Below are positions 1 to 8,133 of a stretch of 43,000 nt of DNA, piece by piece; the stretch's first letter is position 1; the number at the start of each line of letters is the position of its first letter. Source of the DNA: Isochrysis galbana (taxonomy: Eukaryota; Haptophyta; Isochrysidales; Isochrysidaceae); NCBI GenBank assembly GCA_018136815.1, contig CM030938.1, forward strand, positions 2,714,415-2,757,414, given 5' to 3'. The notes below the pieces were generated by a model. It was given only the letters and a program-made list of their open reading frames with translations. It was not told the DNA's origin and searched no databases. Position numbers and translations under genes: made by a program.

Positions 1-70
1 TTGTGCTAACTGGGCGATCTCGCCTGTCGCCTCCCTCGTCTTATCGTGCCGCACTGTCTTCTCTTATTAG

Positions 71-843
71 GCCGCGAGGCTGCGGCAAAGCGCATGATGC
101 AAGAGGAGACTCGGCTCTTTGCTGAGCATATGATAGCCCAAAAACGCGAGATCGCACGACAAGAGGGTGTTGCCGAGGAGGCACGCCAAGCAGCACAGGA
201 TGAGGCATGGAATAAGAGGTGCGCCCGAGTGTTGAATGGTGGTGTGGGTGTGCCAATTCTCACCCCTCATGTGGATTGACGGCTGCAGGCTGGCTGTGTG
301 GGGAGCGGAACAAGAGGCACGAGAGCAACTGATGGCACAGGTGATGGATGAGCGCCGAATTCAGGTGATGACGAGGCTTGAGCAAGAGAAGATCAATAAA
401 ATCAAAGAGGCTGAGGTAAGCGCCGTGATGCCCCCCCCCCCCCCCCAACCAATCGCGATTTGGCCACACATCCGCACATGACGCACAATACGCTCAGCCA
501 CCTGTCGAACTCAGATTGTGAGTCCGTCCATTGTCATGCGAGCAATACCCTAGCGAACTCAATCTTCACGCCTCGTCATCTGTAGGCGCGCGAGAAGCTC
601 GAAGCTGAGCTCGCACGCATCAATGAGCTGGAACATCAAAAAGTTCAAGCAGCCGCAACAACTCGAATGGAGCATCGTGCTCTCCTTGAGCACCAGATCA
701 AAGAGAAGGCCTACAAGAAGGCAGCGGCCGACTTCAACAAGGTGCAGGAAAAGTCAGCAGCCGAACGCGCAGAGGCCCAGTATCAGGCCATGCTCTCCTC
801 GCAACTCGCGCGTACGCAAGAGCAGATGTCAAAGTACAAGTGA
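71..843 (+). CDS. 3' end of a coiled-coil protein gene, cilium/trichoplein type (three exons, 5' end off the window)
   Basis: Three exons join in one frame: 71-218, 289-415 and 586-843 (stop TGA 841-843). Introns are 219-288 (GTGCGC..CAG) and 416-585 (GTAAGC..TAG); both phases fit, and the acceptor ending at 70 (TTATTAG) shows that more exons lie to the left. The product is almost entirely charged alpha-helix rich in E, K, R, Q and A, with heptad-like spacing and a Trp in the segment KRLAVWGAEQEAREQLM. This resembles the TPH (trichoplein / MNS1 / CFAP53-type) coiled coils of ciliary and centriolar proteins, which act as microtubule-inner or filament proteins. I infer the family from composition and the ..W.AE..ARE.L style of repeat; no unique motif proves it. 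The protein ends in QMSKYK. The wrong frame after each exon quickly becomes non-coding in style, which supports the splices. Confidence 0.7.
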
Positions 844-1183
844 AACTGCGGCCCGGGCATGCGTGTCCCGCCCACTCGTGGCAAATCTCTCATATGAGAG
901 GGAGGAAACGGCATTGATACAGACGCTCCTGCCTTAGCGATACGAAGAGCCCGAGAACGTTACGAAGATCACTTGACCCTATAACCGTTCTCCTCGTGTG
1001 GAAGAGGAGACTATGAGTCCAACGCTTCTCCTCGAGCATTCAGTGGCTGTGCTCTCCCTGTTGTTGTTTGTAGCGCCTGCGGTCAGCGCTTTCATGCTGA
1101 TGAACACACCATGAGACCTCCTTGGTCGAGATACTTCTTAGAGTTTCTCTTGCTCATGGTGGGCGAGATATATTCGCGTCGTT
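844..1183. other. intergenic / 3' flank
   Basis: No convincing coding sequence. It holds the 3' flank of the coiled-coil gene. I see no clear polyadenylation signal and no repeat shared with the rest of the window. Confidence 0.5.
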
Positions 1184-2032
1184 GTGCTCCCAAAACGCAC
1201 CCCACAAGTCTTGTGCGGTCCCCAGTCCAGCTCTATGAAACAGGAATTGTTGCGGGTAAGGAAGGGGCCTTGTACCCTTGCCCTTTCCCATACGCCCCGA
1301 TTAGGTTCCCCCGCGCGACTCCCCTCGTCCGCCGCGACCCGACTCCCTCCCCCTCGCGCCATCTCGATCGGTCCCCCGCGAACGCCCTTTCCCCTCTCCT
1401 CCCTCCCACCTTCCACCTTTTCCCCGAGTGCTCCCTTGAGTGCCATCGCCCGATCGCCCCTCGTGCCCCTCCCGTCTGCTCCCGTCCCCGCCCTCGTGCC
1501 ACAGTGCCCCGTGATGATCGAGAGTGCACCCACACCGTCCGACTCGTCCCCGCGTGCTCCCTCAGTCCCCCTTCGCCCACTCTCCATGCCTCATGTGGGT
1601 CAGATTTCTCATGTTATGTCCCACCTCTCCCTCACACCAAGTCATTCCACAGCCACAGCACCACCCAGCACACCACAGGAATGCCTTGTGGAAGGATTTG
1701 CTGAGAAATATCTAGAAGCGACATCTGAGGGCAATGCACATTCGGAGGTTGGTTACAGGCGCGATAGGCGTAAGTATAAGTAAGGGCTGGTCTCACGTAT
1801 GGCAGTATGGCACGGTGCACGGTCCCGCGAACGAGAAAGACGAGAGCGACAGCACGTGAAAAGCCGGCGAAACAATGTGCGAAAGAAACTCCGAAAAACC
1901 TCCGCCCGCAAAGCTTACCCCACGGCGGGGGGCGATGGGGGGGAGGAGTCGGGGGGCGGCGGGAGGAGGAGGAGCCAGTCGGAGGAGTCATCAGGCAAAA
2001 AGCGTTCATTTGTCCCCACCCTGCTAGCATGA
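1184..2032 (+). CDS. candidate multi-exon gene, basic C-terminus, function unknown
   Basis: A possible gene built from exons ..1255, 1679-1769 and 1806-2032 (TGA 2030-2032). The donor at 1256 (CGG|GTAAGG), acceptor at 1678 (CACCACAG), strong donor at 1770 (GTAAGTATAAG) and acceptor at 1805 (ATGGCAG) keep one frame throughout (phase 0, then phase 1). The C-rich stretch 1256-1678 would be an intron. The encoded piece runs ..KQELLR / ECLVEGFAEKYLEATSEG.. / ..RERERRERQHVKSRRNN.. and ends in a Ser/Gly/Arg-rich tail, as in nuclear or RNA-binding proteins. The second intron would be only 36 nt. The 5' end is not resolved; an acceptor at about 1140 (CTTCTTAG) is possible. The family is not recognised. 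The alternative is a chance alignment of splice-like sites in low-complexity DNA. Confidence 0.35.
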
Positions 2033-2235
2033 AGAACCTCCCCCTCCCCTTCCGTTGCCGTTGCTAGGCCTGTTTGTCGCCTGGACATATGTGATCTCCA
2101 TAATTTTGTGTTAGGTGACGAGGACCTCTCTCGAAACTTCATAGATCAATGGCCGCCGCTATCAGAGTGCGGAGGTGTGGACGTGTGGACCGCTTACTCG
2201 CAGGAGGATACCGTTACTTACTCCTTCTTGGGTGG

Positions 2236-3010
2236 CCAACTAACTAAGTTTATACTTGGTTGACCCATGGGGGGGCACGAGCCCCCCCCTCTCTCCACTC
2301 CTCCCCTGCCATGGGGGAGGAACCACCCATCCTCCTGGCACGCCTGATGGCTTGCCAGGAGGCCACTGCCCTACCGACCCACTCCCTTCCCCACAAGCTC
2401 GCCCCATTCGCCCATCCTGGCCCCTCGTGACCAGCCCATCGCTCCAACCCCCCCTCCCCCCCTGGTCGACAGGCAGACAGGTGCAGACTGGGGGCCCCAG
2501 AGGCTCGGGAGCGCCAGCGAGGGAGAGGCAGGGGAGGCCAGGGCCCAGTCCCAGCCTCCTCTGCCCCCAGACCCAGAGCTGGCCTCCAAGAGCCTCCAGG
2601 GTCGCCAGGGGCAGCTGCAGGCCTGCCGCAGGCGCGCCATTGCGCGTGCCGCGTGCCGCAGGAGAGGGGAGAGAGAGCGCGGAGAAGGGGGTGGGCGGAG
2701 CGAGAGCTCCGCTCACCGAAAAATAGGTAAGTCCCGCACCTGTTTACAGGATAAGTCGGGGCTGAGACCGCCGCCCACTCGGAGACACAGGAGGAAGGGG
2801 GGGAATGATCACCGAGGGGGGGCGCGGGCCACCGGACCATATCTCTAAGCCCTTCACCCCTATCCCCCTAGTAGTGCACGGGGGGAGTCGCCTTATGGCG
2901 GGGGGAGAAGGGCCGGGGAAGTGGGGGTGTAGAAAGTTTCCTACGTGAGTAGAAAGTAGAGGGTCCACGGCCGCGTGTGCGGTGAGACTATTAAAAGGTT
3001 TATTTATTTA
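2236..3010 (+). mobile_element. SINE-like retroposon H1, complete, 17-bp target duplication
   Basis: The insertion is flanked by a perfect duplication TACTCCTTCTTGGGTGG at 2219-2235 and 3011-3027. The 5' end carries a hairpin (AACTAAGT-TTAT-ACTTGGTT, 2242-2261, one G-U pair) followed by ATG at 2267. The 3' end reads GGTGAGACTATTAAAAGG then TTTATTTATTTAT, a T/A-rich tail. The body is GC-rich, without a long convincing ORF, and matches 4967-5837, 24592-25793 and 32473-33272. Target duplication plus a simple-sequence tail indicates target-primed reverse transcription. It landed at the stop codon of an AT-rich coding fragment on the minus strand: the duplication encodes the terminal PPKKE residues. 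Confidence 0.85.
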
Positions 3011-3290
3011 TACTCCTTCTTGGGTGGGAGCGTCTGTGGTCTTGCATCTTGCATCGCATATGTCTTCACATGCATATCGCGCGCGACAGACAATGCCCTC
3101 TCCACCAGTGCGTGTACATATTCCTTAAACTTTTGATCACTCTCAATCGTATGGAGTGCATCTTTGTGAGATGGTTTCGTATTTGCCACGTAATTCATGA
3201 AGTGGCCAAAACCATGTTTTTCGGCCAATTGCTTGATCTGATCGAGATTGACAAACTCTTTATCGAAACGTTTTAATGATATGTATATGT
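3011..3290 (-). pseudogene. AT-rich coding fragment, unknown family
   Basis: On the minus strand an open frame runs from about 3308 to a stop that lies at the edge of element H1. It is far richer in A/T than its surroundings and reads like a genuine protein: ..SLKRFDKEFVNLDQIKQ.., ..GHFMNYVANTKPSHKDAL.., ..KEYVHALVERALSVARDM.., ending PPKKE. Joining across the H1 insertion gives a TAA straight after ..KKE, so the original protein ended here. There is no upstream ATG in frame before a TGA, so the 5' part is lost or lies in another exon. I do not recognise the family. Base composition unlike the neighbouring genes suggests transferred or element-derived DNA (inference). Confidence 0.45.
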
Positions 3291-3442
3291 ATGGCTTTAT
3301 TTGTCATCCTCGTGCCAAATATGTATGGGACATATAAATTGGCCATATTTGTCATCCTGAAGTTTTGATACCATATTTGTATCCAAGCACTTCTTCTCGT
3401 CGTTCGTCATTGCAAAAAAACATTGTTGTTATAGTTTTAGCG

Positions 3443-3642
3443 ATGGAGCACGCGCCGACGGCTCCCACCTCCCAACCCACCGCAGTCACGACGCCCCAAC
3501 GGGGCCGCCCGAAGCCGCCGGAGCCAAAGCGCGCGCAGGCCGCCGCCCCCGCCGCCGACGACGTCGACATGCTGCCACCTCCGCCTCCTGGCCAAACCTC
3601 ACAGAGGGTGGGAACAGGCAAAGTCCTATACCCCCCGCGCCC
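3443..3642 (+). pseudogene. 5' end of an older retroelement ORF, cut by LINE-1 insertion
   Basis: ATG at 3443 sits in GCGATGGAGCACGCGCC, nearly the same start context as the short elements at 12031, 13199 and 33137 (GCGATGGAGCGCGCC). The frame gives a Pro/Ala/Arg-rich, low-complexity N-terminus (MEHAPTAPTSQPTAV..). At 3642 it runs into the LINE at its 16-bp target duplication; removing the LINE lets the frame continue from 6614 for about ten codons to a TAG. The outer element was therefore already short or rearranged. It probably represents the 5' start of a LINE-family ORF (inference from the shared start context). Confidence 0.45.
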
Positions 3643-6276
3643 GTTCCACGGTAGAATTCAAAGGGCGGCGGACAAAATTCTATGGGAGAGCCCTTACACA
3701 GGCAAAATCACGAAGTGGGTGAGGCACCCGCAATACCCCGTACACAACGCGGAATGCGCATCACGAACGATGGGGATCGGCCTCCTTCACTGGACGACAC
3801 ACGTGAGAGCTCTACAAACGAAATGGATACTAAACTACCTCAACGCGAGGAAGGCCATTTGGAAACACGCGCTCGACGCGTGGTTCTGCAGAACCGGGCT
3901 CGGCCGCGGGGCCGTTCTATCCTCGATTCCCACGAAGACTCTTACCTGCAGCATCAGGGGGAACCCGGCACTGCCGACATTCTGGAAGGACGCCTTAGCG
4001 AACTTCAGGACCCTGGAAATACGTCGCACGAGACTCACGAGAGAAGGAGCGCTGTCACAACCAATATGGCACAACCCCCACGATCCACCACCGCTCAAGC
4101 GGGGGGCGTGGATCAGCCTATGGGAATCCCTCCAAACACATGTCGCACATAACATCTATAAAGACGAGGATCTCACGCAGCCCTACACACGTGAAGATTG
4201 CGCACAATACCTAGAGCACCTCCCCGAAATTTTCGATCATAAGGGGAGTAAAATACAAAAAACGGAATTCCTAGACTCGTGGGAACGGGTAGTGCATCAC
4301 GTCTCGCACCTCCTGGCGAAAGCGAAAGAGACCCCGCCCTCTGACCCGGCCCCCACCGAAGGGAACATGGAGACGTCAAACGCGTCCGCAGCGCCGGCAG
4401 ACGCACCTAGAGAAACCAGAGTCTCCGAAAGCGATACGTACATCACTAGAATGAATAACATATGGATATATACAAACACCAACTATCTAGGAGAAACTAC
4501 AAACACCACCGAGGTAGCAAAACCGGGCGAAGAAAAGCATTACTACGCTCCCGCTAAATGGGAAAATGGGCTAAAAGGCCCGAAACACCTCGAATTCCCG
4601 CTCGCGGACGAGTACACGCTCAGCGAAAAGACGCAACTAGACCAAATCACCGTATCGGATATAACACGCGAGCTCAAGGGAGACGGCTCTTGCAGCAAAC
4701 CTCAGTCAGCGCGGGAAGCGTGGGCCCGCAAGATTGGCCTGACGCACGACGAATGGAAGCACGTGGCGAAACTCTACACTCACCCCCTGTTAAAGCACAC
4801 AGACAAACACCTACATTTTAAGCACATTACACATAGGAGGCTGGGTACGCGCAACCGTTTCACAGCGGCAATCACCACAAAGTGTAGGCTCTGCGGGAAA
4901 CACAGAGAGAACTCGACGCACCTAGCTAGATGCCCGTCCACGCTCCCGATATTTCAAACCGTAGAATAAATAAAATAATTAATGTTATATCCTAGCCAAC
5001 CCCACTAGCTAATTGGACACAACTTTTCCGTCCCGGAATCCCGCCATGCCTGACGAGCCAGGTGTCCGAGTGCTACCGGGGGGAGGGGGCACCGCCCCCT
5101 CCCCCCGATATTCGTCCTCCCCCCAGTGCACGCACCGACCCCGCGCACCCCAGCACGTCCTCTCCTCGAGTCCACGCTGGGGGAAAACCCCTTTCGGGTA
5201 AAAACAACGCAGGGGGGGGGGGCACTCATGAATAGGAGCCCAGAAACGCTAATCTCTCCTCGCAAGAGCGAGTGGCCGCGGCGAGCCGCGGCCCTTCCCT
5301 CCTGGTTCTGGCGCCCCCGTCTTCTCTTACCCAAACGGGGCGAGAAGACACGTAAACGCCGGAGGGGAGAGCTGCCACTCCCCCCTCCCCTCCCTCTTCC
5401 CTTTTCCTCCTCTCTTCCCTGCGGCGGGGGCCCATGGCGCGCGCCTGCGGCCCCTCTTCAGGTCCCCAGGAGGCCAGCAGGGGCCTGGGAGCGCAGCTCA
5501 GGAGGCAGGTGAGGCTGGGGCATGGCCCTGGCCCCTCCTGCCTCTCCATCGCTGGCTCTCGAGCCCCTGCCAGTCGACTGGAGCTGGCTGGGGGGTCCTG
5601 ATCAGGGGGGCCCAGGGGGAGGAGGGGCTGGTCAGAGGGATGGGCTGGCCACGACAGGCCAGGGCGGGCGAATCAGGCGTGCCTGTGGGGAGAGGGATGG
5701 GTCAGCATGGCAGTGTGCTCCTGGCAAGCCATCAGGCATGCCAGGAGAGTGGGTGGTTCCTCCCCCATGGCGGGGGAGGAGTGGAGAGAGGGGGGGGCTC
5801 GTGCCCCGCCATGGGTGAACTAAGTATAAACTTAGTTGATATTTCAAACCGTAGAAGCTGTAGCGGGATACACCCCGGCGAACGACAGATCGACGACTCA
5901 AAAACTCAAAGACAGACTATTTGCGTACCCAAGCTCCCCGACGCCGGACAGCCTCAAAGCCCTCTACCTAATAGCATGGAGATACATCATTAGTGACTTC
6001 TACAAGGTGGAATTTGAAAATCACACCTTCCACCACGTACCGGTTATCGAGAGAGTTCTTAGCAGGTTCACGGTCCTCGTTAGAGGTCGTGAACCGCCGG
6101 ACGATTTCTCAACCGCACGCACGCGCAAGGCCACCCAGGGAAGGAAGCCGAAAATCAAATCTCCACACGACCTCAGCGCCCCTGTCTTTTCAACTAACAA
6201 CAAAGGCGCCCTGGCAATGAACACGAATCTATCTCTGGTAGCGAAAGCCCTCAACATAGCAGAGCGTCTTGCCTAA
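3643..6276 (+). pseudogene. LINE-1 C-terminal ORF (zf-RVT-type region), split by a nested element
   Basis: The coding segments are 3643-4966 and 5857-6276; they meet in frame once the nested element and one copy of its 19-bp duplication are removed. The protein matches residues from about 460 onward of the ORF at 16496-19636: shared blocks include LQTKWILNYLNARKAIWK, DAWFCRTGLGRGAVLSSIPT and ADEYTLSEKTQLD. A C-x2-C..H-x4-C cluster (CRLCGKHRENSTHLARC) corresponds to the zf-RVT zinc finger seen at the C-terminus of many LINE proteins. The reverse transcriptase and any endonuclease are missing through 5' truncation, so the copy is dead. In the present sequence the first part hits a stop just after 4966, inside the inserted tail. 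Confidence 0.85.
4967..5837 (-). mobile_element. SINE-like retroposon H2, complete, nested in LINE-1, 19-bp target duplication
   Basis: The duplication GATATTTCAAACCGTAGAA lies at 4948-4966 and 5838-5856. On the minus strand the element begins exactly at the duplication with a perfect hairpin AACTAAGT-TTAT-ACTTAGTT (5837-5818), then ATG a few bases on, and ends in an AT-rich tail (..AACATTAATTATTTTATTTATT). The body is GC-rich with several C and G runs. I find no tRNA-like A/B box pair near the 5' end, so it is not an obvious tRNA-SINE. Partial or full relatives lie at 2236-3010, 15548-15633 (3' end only), 24592-25793 and 32473-33272. Confidence 0.88.
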
Positions 6277-6613
6277 CCAAGCGACCCCTAGCCGCTAGTA
6301 GCGAGCCGACCAACCGACGACAGACCTCAGTCACAATGACCACAATTGCCTGACGCCCAGCACAAGGAACAAACACACATCAGCCGGTAGCCCGATGGCA
6401 CAGGAGGAAGGTGAGAACCAGGCCGTCGAGAATCGGTACACACCGTCTGCCACTGGAAACCCACTACACCCAGCCCCTAGGTAGAGCACGAGGGGACGAG
6501 CCGCAAGGCAGGTGGAGGGGGAGGGAAGGGAAGCGGGCGTGGCTGCGTAGATACTGTGCAGGGTCGCGCGCGGCGAGATTATTAAGAAGTTTTTTTTTAT
6601 ACCCCCCGCGCCC

Positions 6614-6717
6614 ACTAGGGCCCTGGGCTAGAATGTTGATTGCCTAGCCCCTGCCCAAGGGCAGAGGCTGAGGTTGGATGCACGGGCCCACCCCGGGGGT
6701 GTCCGCTGTCCGCGATG
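6614..6717 (+). other. remainder of the outer element between insertions
   Basis: Short GC-rich stretch between the right duplication of LINE-1 and the left duplication of the B element. With both insertions removed it would join 3642 to 7101. Confidence 0.4.
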
Positions 6718-7085
6718 AAAAAAAAAACCTTTTAATATTCTCGCCTCACTCGTGGCATTGGAAGACGCTCTCGAAGCCACGCCCTTTCTCTTCCCACTCC
6801 CCCACTTCCTGCCTTGCGGCAACTCCCCTCGTGCTCTACTTAGGGGCCCGGGTCGTGCGGGGGGTTCGAGCTAAGCGGGGTGCACCTGTCCCCAACAGTA
6901 AGTTCTCACTTTCCTCCTGTTCTGTTGAGTGAACTGTCTATACAGAAAGTGTTGCAGTGTGTCGTCGTACTAATGCGCACGGGCGTTCACTCAGCGTGTC
7001 CGTAGTTATGATCAGCCGCCCGTCCGAAATATCGGTCAGAGCGGGGTGATGCGTCGCATCATGCGAGTCTCTCGGTTAAACCGAG
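6718..7085 (-). mobile_element. B-type short retroposon, complete, 15-bp target duplication, LINE-derived 3' end
   Basis: The duplication CCGCTGTCCGCGATG lies at 6703-6717 and 7086-7100. On the minus strand the element starts exactly at the duplication with the hairpin CTCGGT-TTA-ACCGAG (7085-7071) and ends GGCGAGAATATTAAAAGG plus a run of T (A-run 6718-6727 on the plus strand). Its 3' half matches the LINE-1 3' UTR (shared blocks AGGAGGAARGTGAGAAC, GTAGAGCACGAGGGGA, GCCGCAAGGCAGG). A weak B-box-like AGCTCGAACCC lies about 40 nt past a weak A-box-like stretch, so a Pol III promoter is possible but not shown. It is a non-autonomous element probably mobilised by the LINE. Confidence 0.85.
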
Positions 7086-7154
7086 CCGCTGTCCGCGATG
7101 GAGTGAGGGGGGCGCGAGGCCTCCATTTCCATTGACCCCCACTTATCAAAAGAT

Positions 7155-7327
7155 AAAAGTAGGTTGCTGGATCCGGGTCAAGATGGTGAGCTTGCTCAGC
7201 TCGTGGCAAGAGGCAGAGTCTGAGGATGACCGATGGGGCCCCCGGAGCCGGAGCCCAGAGGGGAGTTGGAGCCCGAGGGGGAGGGCACGAGGCGCCTCCC
7301 CCATGTGAACTAAGTATAAACTTGGTT
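7155..7327 (-). mobile_element. short H-type element, 5' end present, degenerate
   Basis: On the minus strand it starts with AACCAAGT-TTAT-ACTTAGTT (7327-7308; one C/A mismatch in the stem), then ATG four bases on, then GC-rich sequence. The left end is unclear; AAGATAA occurs near both ends (about 7150 and 7335) and may be a worn duplication. Confidence 0.5.
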
Positions 7328-7347
7328 GCCACACAAGATAATAAAAA

Positions 7348-7572
7348 AGCCGGTCGTCCGATGGCGCAGCAGCAAGGAGGGAACGCTACTATCAGGGGGC
7401 GGCACACGCCGTCCGCCCCTAAATCCCCCAAATCCCTAGCCCATCAGTAGAGCGCACGAGGGGACGAGCCGCACAATGCAGGAGGAGGAAGTGAAAAAGG
7501 AAACGGGAGTGACTGCGAAGTATGAAGGCTATCTATTTCAAGGCCGCGCGCGTGGTGAGACATTTAAAGGAG
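7348..7572 (+). repeat. B-type element, degenerate copy
   Basis: It matches the LINE-1 3' UTR and the 6718-7085 element in order: AGCCGGTCGTCCGATGGCGC (7348), AGTAGAGCGCACGAGGGGA (7445), GCCGCACAATGCAGGAGG, and the end box GTGGTGAGACATTTAAAGG (7553). No T tail and no clear target duplication remain, so it is probably an old copy. Confidence 0.6.
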
Positions 7573-7680
7573 TACACTGTGGGATTGTATAAAATTCGGC
7601 CAAGTCTAAGGGAGTCTGGATGCGCCGAGCAGCTCGTGCCTTCCTCATCGTCCGACTACCCCACGCGGATCATTAAGGTT

Positions 7681-7937
7681 GTGCGGCGCCTCCTCGCCGG
7701 TGCTCGCATCCCAATCCAATGCTCGCCGCAGCACGTTGGACGTCAGATCAGTCGTGCGCGCCAATATTTATTCGATTTTGGCATACCCCGTGTGGCTTGT
7801 GATGCGACAACTATAACCACTGTCATGCGGCGCCTCCTCGCCGGCGCTCGCATCACAATCTAATGCTCGCCATAGCAGTTGGATGTAGAATTCGATTTTG
7901 GCAGAGCTCGTGCCGCTGGGACGCGACAGCTATAATA
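7681..7937 (+). repeat. tandem duplication, two diverged units of about 140 and 112 bp
   Basis: Unit 1 starts TGCGGCGCCTCCTCGCCGG at 7682 and unit 2 at 7826. Both continue through GCTCGCATC.CAATC.AATGC, GTTGGA.GT, TTCGATTTTGGCA and GCGACA.CTATAA. The units differ by a deletion of about 30 bp in the second. No coding function is apparent. The flanks 7573-7680 and 7938-8133 hold nothing I can name. Confidence 0.7.
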
Positions 7938-8133
7938 CGTTCCAAATCCAGGCATCCCATGCATAGCAAGAGCCGGACCTTTGTTCGAGGCGCAGGCTTC
8001 ATCAACACCAACACGTAGACTTGTGGATGTGCGCCACCAAACGACGAGTACGAACCATGTCGTACTACAAGGAAGAGTGACGGCTCGCATTGACCTCGCG
8101 AGAGACGTTTTGTACGTGTCTGTCGTTGCTACC

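Larger units (their letters stand above)
3643..6597 (+). mobile_element. LINE-1: 5'-truncated non-LTR retrotransposon with 16-bp target duplication
   Basis: It is flanked by the duplication TATACCCCCCGCGCCC at 3627-3642 and 6598-6613. The element starts inside the region downstream of the reverse transcriptase domain (the FHGRIQRAADKILW segment, matching FHAAVKRSVDRILW of the second LINE near 17890), so it is 5'-truncated as expected for target-primed reverse transcription. The ORF ends at 6276; the 3' UTR is 6277-6597 and ends GGCGAGATTATTAAGAAG followed by a run of T, not A. The 3' UTR segment from about 6375 is shared with the short B elements at 6718-7085, 7348-7572 and 11736-12007. A SINE-like element is nested at 4967-5837. 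Confidence 0.88.

Noticed and set aside
2250..2840. 196-codon minus-strand and 156-codon plus-strand frames inside H1
   Set aside because: Overlapping low-complexity frames in a non-autonomous element; not conserved in frame between copies.
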